A stretch of 64,000 nt of DNA. It comes from Lewinellaceae bacterium (GTDB lineage: Bacteria > Bacteroidota > Bacteroidia > Chitinophagales > Saprospiraceae). Below are positions 54,522-63,260 of the stretch, piece after piece (position 1 is the first letter of the stretch; every line of letters begins with the position of its first letter). A program made the position numbers and the translations under genes. The notes beneath the pieces were generated by a model, which made no database searches, was not told where the DNA came from, and saw nothing but the letters and a program-made list of their open reading frames with translations. The stretch lies in the NCBI GenBank assembly GCA_020636025.1, contig JACJYQ010000006.1, forward strand, positions 124,001 to 188,000, written 5' to 3'.

Positions 54522-55079
54522 ATGAATCTGGACCCGCAACTTTTGGATGCAGCTCACAAAGGAGACCGTAAGGCGCAATACGCGCTTTATCGGAGCTGTT
54601 TTCCTGTGTTGATGGCCGTTTGTATGCGATACAGACGCGATGAACAAGATGCAGTTGCGGCACTTAATCTCGGGTTTTTAAAGATAATCAACAACATACC
54701 AAGCTACCGACGCGACAAGGTGCCATTTGAAGCATGGATACGCAGGATTATGATCAATACCGCCATCGATGAGTTTAGAAAAGAGAAAAAATGGCGCGAA
54801 CTAACAGTCTTTGCCGATGACCTGGAAAAAGCCTACCCCGAAGAGCCCATCGTATGGACAGAGCCCGAAAAACGGCTGGATATTCAGCAATTGGAAGCCA
54901 TGGTACAACGCCTCCCCCCCATAACCCAACAGGTGTTCAACCTTTTTGCATTGGATGGATTTAGCCATAAGGAGATCAGTAAAATGCTGGGAATGAGTGA
55001 GGGAACCTCTAAATGGCATGTGAATTCGGCCAGGAATAAATTGAAAGAGTTGATTAGGAGTGCGGAGATGAATGCATGA
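54522..55079 (+). CDS. RNA polymerase sigma factor, ECF-like
   Basis: A 185-aa sigma-70-family factor. Region 2: DAVAALNLGFLKIINNIPSYR followed by FEAWIRRIMINTAIDEFRK; region 4: LPPITQQVFNLFALDGFSHKEI and GTSKWHVNSARNKLKELI. ECF-type factors usually respond to envelope signals through a partner encoded downstream. The next gene, 151 bp later, codes for a membrane-anchored protein with a cytoplasmic N-terminus and is a plausible partner. Confidence 0.92.
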   Translation: MNLDPQLLDAAHKGDRKAQYALYRSCFPVLMAVCMRYRRDEQDAVAALNLGFLKIINNIPSYRRDKVPFEAWIRRIMINTAIDEFRKEKKWRELTVFADDLEKAYPEEPIVWTEPEKRLDIQQLEAMVQRLPPITQQVFNLFALDGFSHKEISKMLGMSEGTSKWHVNSARNKLKELIRSAEMNA

Positions 55080-55227
55080 TGAACAATGAACAATGAACAA
55101 TGAACAATGGTGAATGAAATAATAGTGATTAGTGTTCAGTGATTAGTGTTCATTTTTAATAAATCTGTGATTAAAATCAGTGGAATCTGAGAAATCATTT
55201 TAAATCTGTGATTAAAACTTGTGATTA
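55078..55227. repeat. Three successive word arrays between the sigma gene and its neighbour
   Basis: TGAACAA units (55078-55110), then two copies of GTGATTAGTGTTCA (55125-55152), then two copies of an AATCTGTGATTAAAA-like unit (55160-55227). Three different words follow one another in 150 bp, ending just before the GTG start of the next gene. Confidence 0.85.
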
Positions 55228-55230
55228 AGG

Positions 55231-56634
55231 GTGGAAAATATTGACGACCTGATGCGACAAAAATTTGATAACGATGACCCAGGTGGGCGCTTCGAATTCC
55301 GTGAGGAATACTGGGAGCAGGCACTGGCATTGATCAAAGAAGATGAAGCCAGGAAGAAGAAAAAACGCCGGCGCTTTTTCTGGTTTATGCTTTCGGGCAT
55401 GGCATTGCTCTGCCTGGGCTTTGGCTGGTGGTGCTGGCCGGCGACTGGAAATTCCGATGCCAGGTTTTCGCATTCAAATAGTGAATTGAATACTATAGAA
55501 CGCGTTTCAGACGGAGGATTAAGCAATGGTCAGATTACAGATAATAGAGAAAAGGGTGAATCAAACAACGTCGAAAATAACACTGTTCAGGAGGAAAAAC
55601 TAACTGCTTCAGGGGATAATAATTCAGTATCCTCCAATTACAATTCTCTGAAAAATGGTTCGGTAGGGCATACCAGTTTACCTACCCAAGCAAGCTCCCC
55701 AAAAAGAGATGGAACCTATGTAGATGAACCAACAAATCCCGTTCAAAGCGAAATGACCGCGAAAAATGGAGAGGATAAGGGCGATTCGCAAAGCTTGAGT
55801 GCCATAAATGAGCTGACCGATCTTGTTGGAACTAATAACGAGCAGCCTGATCAGCCAATAATTCCTGTTGAAGACAACGCGAGCAGTCCATCAAAAGCAT
55901 TCTCAAATCAATTACTGGCAATGCTTCCGGTTTTACCGGATTCGGTTATCAGTATGCAGGACATGACAAATGCTGAGCCTAAACAAATAAACAGCACCCT
56001 GGTAACCCCAATCGAGCCTGTTAAGGACCGTCGCTTTTCTTTCGGAATAGCGGGAGCAGCCGCGGCTTACACAAATTCGCCGGACAAACGCTGGTTTGGA
56101 TACTCCGGCCATTTGTTTGGCTCATGGCAATTCCGCAAAAACTGGGCGCTGACGTTCGGACTGGGCATGCGATACCAACCTGGAAATTGGGCAGACAGCA
56201 CCGGAAATGCTGTAAAGCAAAGCTTGAAATACAGCTTTGGCTTTGAATCTACCGTTTCTGAACGCAGGTCCTTGGGCATCATTTCTATGGAGCTTCCGGT
56301 TTCAGCTGACTGGCATCGCGGTTCGGTTACTTTGAGTTGCGGCCTGGCTCCTGGCAAACTTTTGGTTGCCTTAGACCGTTTTATTCAGCAACAGGAAAGC
56401 TCATTCTCAGATTTGACCACCATCCGGAACAGAATTGAACGTGGTGATAAATCTTATTTCAATCAATACTACCTGAATGCATTTGCTGGAGCAGAATGGC
56501 GCTTTTATCCAAATGTTAGCCTTTTTACCCGTGGCAATTATCGAATTGGCAAATTGCTTAAAAGCACTTCCGAAAAATCGGCGATTCAAAAAGGCAGCAG
56601 TGTAGAATTGGGACTCAGACTCAAATTATTCTAA
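55231..56634 (+). CDS. Probable trans-envelope protein: cytoplasmic head, TM helix, C-terminal beta-barrel
   Basis: A 467-aa protein of unknown family. Residues 1-48 are charged and end in a basic patch (KKKKRRR); residues about 49-70 form one membrane helix (WFMLSGMALLCLGFGWWCW); about 75-260 is a polar, disordered Asn/Ser/Glu-rich linker; about 265-467 has alternating strands like an outer-membrane beta-barrel (FSFGIAGAAAAY, LTFGLGMRYQPG, VELGLRLKLF). The layout implies a chain spanning the inner membrane, periplasm and outer membrane. Directly downstream of a sigma factor, it could act as an anti-sigma-like sensor. The start is GTG. Confidence 0.75.
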   Translation: MENIDDLMRQKFDNDDPGGRFEFREEYWEQALALIKEDEARKKKKRRRFFWFMLSGMALLCLGFGWWCWPATGNSDARFSHSNSELNTIERVSDGGLSNGQITDNREKGESNNVENNTVQEEKLTASGDNNSVSSNYNSLKNGSVGHTSLPTQASSPKRDGTYVDEPTNPVQSEMTAKNGEDKGDSQSLSAINELTDLVGTNNEQPDQPIIPVEDNASSPSKAFSNQLLAMLPVLPDSVISMQDMTNAEPKQINSTLVTPIEPVKDRRFSFGIAGAAAAYTNSPDKRWFGYSGHLFGSWQFRKNWALTFGLGMRYQPGNWADSTGNAVKQSLKYSFGFESTVSERRSLGIISMELPVSADWHRGSVTLSCGLAPGKLLVALDRFIQQQESSFSDLTTIRNRIERGDKSYFNQYYLNAFAGAEWRFYPNVSLFTRGNYRIGKLLKSTSEKSAIQKGSSVELGLRLKLF

Positions 56635-56652
56635 CCCAATAATTACTCGCTT

Positions 56653-57774
56653 ATGAAGCGGAACACAAAAACTACCGGCCTTTTCCACTTGCTATTTGGG
56701 TTAATCGCTATTTGCGCTTTAGCAAATGCTTGTAAAAAAACCGATGGCCCCGATGGTATAAACGATCCTGTTTTTTGGGTAAGCTACGAAGACACGGTTT
56801 CAACTACCATCACAGCCGGGCAAAACAATGTCTATCACTACACCAGTTTTGAAGAAATTGGCTCCTTATTTCACAGCATCAGCACCTTTTCAGATGTGCA
56901 TTGTCCTTCCGGTGATTGTCCTATCAGTGTTCAGTTTGAATTTTACAGCAATCAGAGTGATAACAACCCCTTTATTAAGGGATTTTATACTTACCTGCCT
57001 CCCGATACCACCTTATCCCAACCAACAAGTTACACCACCAGATTCGGCTGGTTCGATATTTTTCAAAACTTCAATCAACTCACTTTTATGATTGAAGGAG
57101 ACACCATGGAATACACGACACCCATAGAAAGTGTTGAGCTTGATCTTCCTAATGAGGTTATCCAGGTAACTGTTTCAGGAAGCGGTAGCAACAACCTTTC
57201 CGGATACACACACCGCAGCTTTCACCCCGGCGCGCCAAATGACTATCCCGGAGTGGTCATACATGCCATTCCTGACAGCACCGGCTTAATCACCCTGAAT
57301 GCTGTTGAGGATTTTACCGGCTCAAGTGTGGATATTTACAAATGGAACACCGGTGACACCACCAACTCTATATTTCTGGACACTATTATCCCCAACCAGA
57401 GTTATACGGTTTTGGTGCAGGACGATCAGGGTCATACTGCGGAAGCCGGCATAACCTTGCCGTTTCAGATTGATAATGACATCATTACAACTCAGGCAGT
57501 GATGGAAGTTATCAAAGCCAATTTTGCATCCCTGGATGGAACGGTGGTTATTCAATATACAGATGCTGCGGGTATCATTTGGCGATCAGACAAGGGGCAA
57601 CAACTGCCTGGATTCAGTTATTTTGAAGTGACCAAGTCTGAAGATTACGGCCCAAATGAACGAGGTGATTTCACCCGTAAATTAAGCGTAAATTTTCAAG
57701 CCATGGTGTACAATTCGGACGGTTTTGGTCGCCCGTTTACCGGCCAGACAGTTGTTGCTATAGCTAGACCTTAA
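56653..57774 (+). CDS. Hypothetical secreted lipoprotein
   Basis: A 373-aa protein without a recognised family. The N-terminus has a lipobox-like ALANAC with Cys27, suggesting lipid anchoring. The rest is beta-rich and threonine/serine-rich, with a DUF-like segment near 200-260 that includes the motif YKWNTGDTTNSI, similar to Ig/PKD-type surface repeats. It starts 18 bp after the previous gene, so it probably belongs to the sigma-factor operon. Convergent with the T9SS gene, meeting it with no gap. Confidence 0.75.
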   Translation: MKRNTKTTGLFHLLFGLIAICALANACKKTDGPDGINDPVFWVSYEDTVSTTITAGQNNVYHYTSFEEIGSLFHSISTFSDVHCPSGDCPISVQFEFYSNQSDNNPFIKGFYTYLPPDTTLSQPTSYTTRFGWFDIFQNFNQLTFMIEGDTMEYTTPIESVELDLPNEVIQVTVSGSGSNNLSGYTHRSFHPGAPNDYPGVVIHAIPDSTGLITLNAVEDFTGSSVDIYKWNTGDTTNSIFLDTIIPNQSYTVLVQDDQGHTAEAGITLPFQIDNDIITTQAVMEVIKANFASLDGTVVIQYTDAAGIIWRSDKGQQLPGFSYFEVTKSEDYGPNERGDFTRKLSVNFQAMVYNSDGFGRPFTGQTVVAIARP

Positions 57775-60327
57775 TTACCTGATCAGCATCATTTTTTGCC
57801 ATGCGGCGTGGTTGCCACTTTCCAGTTTGTAATAAAGCATGCCGGAAGAGCCTAATTGAGTTCCATCAATGATCTCTGCATTTATGCCCTGAGCATACTC
57901 TGCGGTTTTGCTAAACAGCACTCGGCCCTGAGCATCAAAAACGGTCAATCTAGCTTCAGCTGATTCCGGCAGTCTGAAAGTAATGGTGGTGGTTTTGTCA
58001 AAAGGATTCGGTGTATTTTGGAAAAGTACAAACTGATCTGACCCTGGATTGAAAACTCCGGAAGTAATGCCCTCCTGAATGTTTACATCCTGAGTAAGCG
58101 TTGTGTTATTTCCGCAAAGGTCGCTGTTGAACCATTTGATCTTGTGGTTCCCCTGAGGCAGTTGCGGTGTCACATATACATTCGGGGCAGATTGTGTGTT
58201 GAATTTCACATAACCGATGACATTATCGCCAATTTGAACGCGCTGAATTGCAAAGCCCCATTTTTCATTGACAGGAACAGGACGATTATCAAATTCACGA
58301 GGTGTTCCCATCCCGGATACATTGTTGTACATAACATTATTCCAGCCCAATGTTCCCAGCGTTTTACTGTTTACGGTTGTTTCAACCTGTCCATCGCCAT
58401 CCAAATCAAGTTCCAATTGATAATCAATGGCCGTTTGATTACCCGAGCAGCCATCAGTTGTAGTCATGCTGAGATCTGCCTCTACTTCCGTTAGATCTGT
58501 CGCAGGGAGTGATGGGTTGAATACATTATTCCATAGCTCCGGGTCATTTAGTGTTTGATCGGGAATGTCTATTGTGCTTGTCAAATCCAGAAACTCCGGA
58601 TCCTGATCGTCTACTACCTTGATTTGTTGATCATGTGTGATCATTTCGAAGGTACACCAATTTACTGCAGTCCACTTTCTAAGAACATTATAGATCCCCT
58701 GGCAAACGACCACGTTTTCATCCTGATAATCCCAGGTGATATCACCACAGCTTCCCGGCAAACCAAAAAGTGTTGGCCAGCCCTGCAGGCCCTGCCCCTC
58801 AATCCAGTCAGGAGTTGGAATTTCATTTTGCATACACTGGAAAACCGGAGCATCAACACCATTATAATTTTGTGGCCATTCCAGATCATCAAAAGTTGGG
58901 CGCAGCACCTTAATGAGTTGTACACAGGTTGAAGTGTTTCCTGATCCGTCTGTAGCCTTCCACAGCCTGTTTATGGTTTTAGTAAATCCGCTCATGCAAT
59001 CTTCTGCATTTTCCGTATCAACATAATTCAGAACTGGCAGCCCCGAACAATTGTCAAAAGCAATTGATTGTGGCACATCAACCAATATGTCAAGGCAAAC
59101 GATTTCAATCAGCCCGGCATCGCCATCTGAATCATCTGTTATGGTTACCGTCCAGATACCACTCGCCGATGATCCGTCAAACACAGCCAAAATGGTGGCA
59201 TCAGAAACACCGGGAGAAACCAAGCATTGTGTAGGAGCGCCATTCACATTCAAATTGAAGCAGTCATTGTTTATATCACTGCCTTCGTCATCAAACAAGA
59301 CATCAATATTAAATACAGCTCCCGTACATCCTGATGTTGAGAACAGGTCAGCCGTTGTTCCATCAGGAGCTGTGACTTGTATACTTAGGTCGGGTAGCCA
59401 GGCATGTCCTGTCAGCTTGATTCTGCAATTGACATCCTGAACAATAGCTCCGGAAGGCAAATAGCTAAAATCAAAATCATAGGATTTAACATCCGGAGTT
59501 GGAGGCCCCGACTCACCAATTACATCACTCAGGTTGTCAAAACAAATTTGTTCGTTGCCTGAATATCCTGGCGCTGGCTCCGCATTTAAATTAGGATCCT
59601 GGTTGCAGAGGATGGTGATAGGGTTACACTGAATTGTGGGCTTCAGTTTATCTTGAATGGAAATGGTTCCATAACAGAAATTTTGGGTAACCGGGTCAAG
59701 CGCGCGCACGGCATATTCTTTTCCCACATCAGCAGCGGTGGCGCATGCAGATACCCAGGGACCATCTCCGAATGGTGGAACCTTGTCAAACTGCGTAGTG
59801 TAATAATCATAGCAATGATATGGGCCACCCTGCAGCACCTCAGCGGCCGTAACGCATGCCCCGCAATTCTGATCCAGGGAAACCTGAATAAAGCCATTAC
59901 AATTTAATTGGTTTGTGGGGAATGCAAATTCATTCACCGTTACATCAAAGCTGCAACTAATGTCTCCGTCCGGAGACCCTAATGGCGGCAGATCAAGATT
60001 GAATGTGTTATGTGTAACGCCAATGGGAAACTGTGCGCCACTTGGCAATCCTTCCGTTTGCACTGGGATGGCGTTCATGCAATCTCCCGTGGTGGTAACC
60101 GAGTAATTTACAACGATACTGCATTCACCGGGATTGAGGTTCATGGTCATGTCGCCGGAACAAGTGATTTCACAGACCACATTTTCAGTAGATGAAGGCG
60201 AATCAGTTTTAGGTTTTGCGGGGTGAACACCGTTGTTAGCTTTCAGGGTACCAATCAGGAAGATTAAAAGAAACAAAATGGACACTGAGCTAAAATAACG
60301 AATTCCGAGGTAGGTAGTTTTTTTCAT
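57775..60327 (-). CDS. T9SS surface protein with a P-like domain
   Basis: An 850-aa exported protein: signal peptide about 1-30; a cysteine-rich HYR-like region about 45-260; a proprotein-convertase P-like domain about 275-400 (VTAPDGTTADLFST, GIWTVTITDDSDGDAGLIE); further HYR-like segments; a T9SS sorting domain from about 765 (NTPNPFDKTTTITFRLPES, LGSSGMLYYKLE). P domains normally accompany subtilisin-like proteases, but no catalytic triad is present, so it is probably structural or binding. Confidence 0.85.
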   Translation of the reverse strand: MKKTTYLGIRYFSSVSILFLLIFLIGTLKANNGVHPAKPKTDSPSSTENVVCEITCSGDMTMNLNPGECSIVVNYSVTTTGDCMNAIPVQTEGLPSGAQFPIGVTHNTFNLDLPPLGSPDGDISCSFDVTVNEFAFPTNQLNCNGFIQVSLDQNCGACVTAAEVLQGGPYHCYDYYTTQFDKVPPFGDGPWVSACATAADVGKEYAVRALDPVTQNFCYGTISIQDKLKPTIQCNPITILCNQDPNLNAEPAPGYSGNEQICFDNLSDVIGESGPPTPDVKSYDFDFSYLPSGAIVQDVNCRIKLTGHAWLPDLSIQVTAPDGTTADLFSTSGCTGAVFNIDVLFDDEGSDINNDCFNLNVNGAPTQCLVSPGVSDATILAVFDGSSASGIWTVTITDDSDGDAGLIEIVCLDILVDVPQSIAFDNCSGLPVLNYVDTENAEDCMSGFTKTINRLWKATDGSGNTSTCVQLIKVLRPTFDDLEWPQNYNGVDAPVFQCMQNEIPTPDWIEGQGLQGWPTLFGLPGSCGDITWDYQDENVVVCQGIYNVLRKWTAVNWCTFEMITHDQQIKVVDDQDPEFLDLTSTIDIPDQTLNDPELWNNVFNPSLPATDLTEVEADLSMTTTDGCSGNQTAIDYQLELDLDGDGQVETTVNSKTLGTLGWNNVMYNNVSGMGTPREFDNRPVPVNEKWGFAIQRVQIGDNVIGYVKFNTQSAPNVYVTPQLPQGNHKIKWFNSDLCGNNTTLTQDVNIQEGITSGVFNPGSDQFVLFQNTPNPFDKTTTITFRLPESAEARLTVFDAQGRVLFSKTAEYAQGINAEIIDGTQLGSSGMLYYKLESGNHAAWQKMMLIR

Positions 60328-60550
60328 TTGAAATCAGATTTGGAAAAGATTTAAGAAAGTTAATGTCACAATGATACAAGTTTGCAAAGCTGAATCAGTC
60401 TGTACTTCAGGCTTTGTCGGATACATTTCAAAATCATTTATACAGCGCTGGCATAAAAAGTCGCCACTAAATTTGTCTAATTAAGGCAATTCATGACAAC
60501 TAAGGGCGTTACTATTTGCCAGTTTGACTAGGAAGACGGAACTTAACGCC

Positions 60551-61528
60551 ATGAAAAAGCTGCTTGCTGTAGCCTTCTTATTTTACTGCTCAATGGTATC
60601 CGCTCAGGATCCCATTTTTTCGCAGTTTTACGCCATGCCCCTGCAGTTAAACCCGGGCTTCGCTGGTAGTGCCAATGCACCCAGAGCCGGTTTTATATAC
60701 CGCAACCAATGGACCGGCTTTAACAGTGCATACCGTACCTATGCTGCCTATTACGAACAGAGTTTTCCCAGGTTTAAAAGTGGTTTGGGATTTTATGCAG
60801 AAGGAGATAATGCCGGAGATGGCATTTTCAAAACTTCGAAATTCTCGCTGGCTTATGCATACCGGCTTCCGGTAAACGATGACCTGGCTTTTAAAATAGG
60901 CGTCGAAGCCGGTTTGCGGCAAACCAGTCTCGACTGGCAGAAACTGATTTTTCCCGATCAGATCGATGCACTAAACGGAATATCCATCAATACGGAAGAA
61001 ATCCAGCCAGACGCGACCAGTAACAGTACCCTCGACTTTTCTACCGGCTTTCTGGTGCTAAGCGAAAGGTTTTACGCTGGCTTTGCCCTTAATCACCTGA
61101 ATACACCAAATGAAAGCCTGCTCCTCACCAACGACAACCTGTATAAAGGCCTGCCACTCAGATATACCATTCACGGCGGCACGGAGCTGGTTGTTAAAGA
61201 GGGCAATAAAGCCCGATCATCCTCGTTTATCTCCCCTAATTTCCTGTTTGTTTCACAGGGCCCCTATAAACAACTAAACCTGGGAGCGTACGCCAGTTTG
61301 GGCGCCATTTACACTGGAGCCTGGTTCCGGCATACTTTTCGCAATGCGGATGCCGTAATTCTGCTGGCTGGCTTTAAAACCGGATTTATGAAGGTTGGCA
61401 TCAGCTACGATCTGACAGTTTCCGGTTTGGCAAATCATGCCGGTGGCACTTATGAGGTGTCTTTAGGCTTACTTTTCTACAAGGAAAAACGCCTCGATAT
61501 CAATGACTGCACCCGGATGTTTCAATAA
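60551..61528 (+). CDS. Type IX secretion membrane protein, PorP/SprF family
   Basis: A 325-aa outer-membrane protein with signal peptide MKKLLAVAFLFYCSMVSAQ and the family N-terminus DPIFSQFYAMPLQLNPGFAG. The remainder has beta-strands ending at DINDCTRMFQ. PorP/SprF proteins pair with particular T9SS cargos; the neighbouring sorting-domain gene could be its client. The ATG at 60551 gives the signal peptide; the frame opens 27 bases earlier at a TTG. It lies 89 bp before gldJ. Confidence 0.92.
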   Translation: MKKLLAVAFLFYCSMVSAQDPIFSQFYAMPLQLNPGFAGSANAPRAGFIYRNQWTGFNSAYRTYAAYYEQSFPRFKSGLGFYAEGDNAGDGIFKTSKFSLAYAYRLPVNDDLAFKIGVEAGLRQTSLDWQKLIFPDQIDALNGISINTEEIQPDATSNSTLDFSTGFLVLSERFYAGFALNHLNTPNESLLLTNDNLYKGLPLRYTIHGGTELVVKEGNKARSSSFISPNFLFVSQGPYKQLNLGAYASLGAIYTGAWFRHTFRNADAVILLAGFKTGFMKVGISYDLTVSGLANHAGGTYEVSLGLLFYKEKRLDINDCTRMFQ

Positions 61529-61576
61529 AACAGTTAAAATTTAAGGATCGCTGGTTCTTATTAAAGTTTCTTTTTC

Positions 61577-61584
61577 TACTTTTG
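61577..61584 (+). promoter_or_regulatory. -7 element upstream of gldJ
   Basis: TACTTTTG is a full match to TAnnTTTG, 33 bases before the gldJ start. No clear TTTG lies at the -33 position. It suggests gldJ can be transcribed separately from the PorP-like gene. Confidence 0.45.
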
Positions 61585-61617
61585 CCACTTAATTTTCAAA
61601 ACCTGTATTTCAATACA

Positions 61618-63129
61618 ATGAAGAAAACTTTCAATCTCGGATTGTGTTTTGCCTTGCTGGCCCTTATGATGTTGGCAAGTTGCGGGAAGAAATCAGAAAG
61701 CTCTACCTCTACCGGTTGGAAATATAACGACCAAAAATGGGGCGGCTTCGAAAAAACAGATTACGAAGGCCAGGCCACCGGTCCGAATCTAGTACTTATT
61801 GAAGGTGGTACATTTACTATGGGTCTTACAGACCAGGATGTAACTTACGAATGGAATAACGTAGCACGTCGTGTGACCGTTTCTTCATTCTATATTGATG
61901 AAACAGAAGTACGCAACATCGACTATCAGGAATACCTGTACTGGACTCAGCGTGTTTTTGGTGAAACGTATCCTGAAGTTTGGCGCAGAGCACTACCAGA
62001 TACACTGGTTTGGCGTGAAGAGCTTGCCTTCAACGAGCCAATGGTAGAAAACTACTTCCGTACTCCTGACTATTATCAGTACCCAGTTGTAGGTATTAGC
62101 TGGTTACAGGCTAATGATTACAGCAGCTGGCGTACAGACCGAGTAAACGAAATGATCCTGATCAAGCGCGGAATCATCGATCCAAATCCTGATCAGAAGA
62201 ACGAGAATAACTTCAACACAGATGCTTACCTCGTAGGACAATATGAGCCAAGTGTTCGCAAAAACCTGCCAGATAAGCGTACCGGTGGTGAGCGTCGCGT
62301 TCGTTTGGAAGATGGCATCCTTCTTCCTGCCTACCGCCTTCCAACAGAAGCAGAATGGGAATACGCCGCTCTTGGCTTGCTGGGCAACCAGGCAACTACC
62401 AAAGACGAACTGATCACTGATCGTCGTATCTATCCTTGGGATGGCAATACCGTTCGCTATCAAAAGCGCAATAGAAAGCAAGGTAAAATCCTGGCTAACT
62501 TTAAGCGTAGCGGTGGTGACTACGGTGGTATGGCCGGCGCCCTGAACGATAAAGCATTCTTCACAGCAGAAGTTGTATCTGGATGGCCAAATGATTACGG
62601 CCTGTACAATATGGCTGGTAACGTAAGCGAGTGGACCTTGGATTTGTATCGTCCAATGACTTCTGCAGACTTGCAGGATCCTTCAAACGAGGATTTGAAC
62701 TCATATCGTGGTAACGTATTCATGACCAAAAAGATTGATCCGGAAACAGGTGCTCCTGTTGTAAAAGACAGTCTGGGTCGTTTGGAGTATGAACTGATGG
62801 ATACAACCACTACTGCTCTTCGCGACAACTACAAACGCCCGGAAGTGTACAACTTCCTGGATGGTGATAAAGAATCTGAAGTAGAGTATTTCTATGGTAA
62901 GAGTACCCTCATCAGTGACAGCGCCCGCGTAATCAAAGGTGGTTCCTGGGCTGACCGCGCTTTCTGGCTTGCTCCTGGAGCTCGTCGTTTCCTTCAGCAA
63001 AGTAAATCCAGCAAATCTGTTGGTTTCCGCTGCGCCATGGTGCGTAAAGGTGCAGTTGCCGGCAACGGTGACCGCGACGGCAACTACTTTAAAGCTCGTC
63101 AGAAAAAACAAAAGCGTCGCTACGATTAA
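61618..63129 (+). CDS. gldJ: Gliding motility lipoprotein GldJ
   Basis: A 503-aa SUMF1/formylglycine-enzyme-like lipoprotein needed for gliding and T9SS stability. The lipobox is MLASC with Cys22. Typical of GldJ are GGFEKTDYEGQATGPNLV, LIEGGTFTMG, WNNVARRVTVSSFYIDETEV and the late GGSWADRAFWLAPGARRF. GldK, a related T9SS lipoprotein, was considered; the WNN and EGQATGP segments fit GldJ better. The start ATG at 61618 is chosen for the signal peptide. Confidence 0.88.
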   Translation: MKKTFNLGLCFALLALMMLASCGKKSESSTSTGWKYNDQKWGGFEKTDYEGQATGPNLVLIEGGTFTMGLTDQDVTYEWNNVARRVTVSSFYIDETEVRNIDYQEYLYWTQRVFGETYPEVWRRALPDTLVWREELAFNEPMVENYFRTPDYYQYPVVGISWLQANDYSSWRTDRVNEMILIKRGIIDPNPDQKNENNFNTDAYLVGQYEPSVRKNLPDKRTGGERRVRLEDGILLPAYRLPTEAEWEYAALGLLGNQATTKDELITDRRIYPWDGNTVRYQKRNRKQGKILANFKRSGGDYGGMAGALNDKAFFTAEVVSGWPNDYGLYNMAGNVSEWTLDLYRPMTSADLQDPSNEDLNSYRGNVFMTKKIDPETGAPVVKDSLGRLEYELMDTTTTALRDNYKRPEVYNFLDGDKESEVEYFYGKSTLISDSARVIKGGSWADRAFWLAPGARRFLQQSKSSKSVGFRCAMVRKGAVAGNGDRDGNYFKARQKKQKRRYD

Positions 63130-63149
63130 TAGCTGATCGCGTTTTTATA

Positions 63150-63186
63150 AAAAAAGGATGGTGTGTAACACACCATCCTTTTTTTA
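63150..63186. terminator. Bidirectional terminator between gldJ and mazG
   Basis: GGATGGTGTGT and its complement flanked by A5-7 on the left and T8 on the right (63179-63186), so it works on both strands. It lies between the convergent gldJ and mazG genes. Confidence 0.92.
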
Positions 63187-63216
63187 TTACATGAACAAAT
63201 GAGCAAATGATTACAT
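63186..63216. repeat. Short word array after the gldJ terminator
   Basis: ATTACATGAAC, AAATGAGC and AAATGATTACAT form a short near-palindromic array of related words between convergent genes. Confidence 0.55.
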
Positions 63217-63260
63217 AAAAGCCGGATCCTGCCTAAGTCCAAAATTCGGAATGCTCCAGG

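Noticed and set aside
61618..63129. GldK instead of GldJ
   Set aside because: The EGQATGP and WNN segments and the N-terminal region agree better with GldJ.
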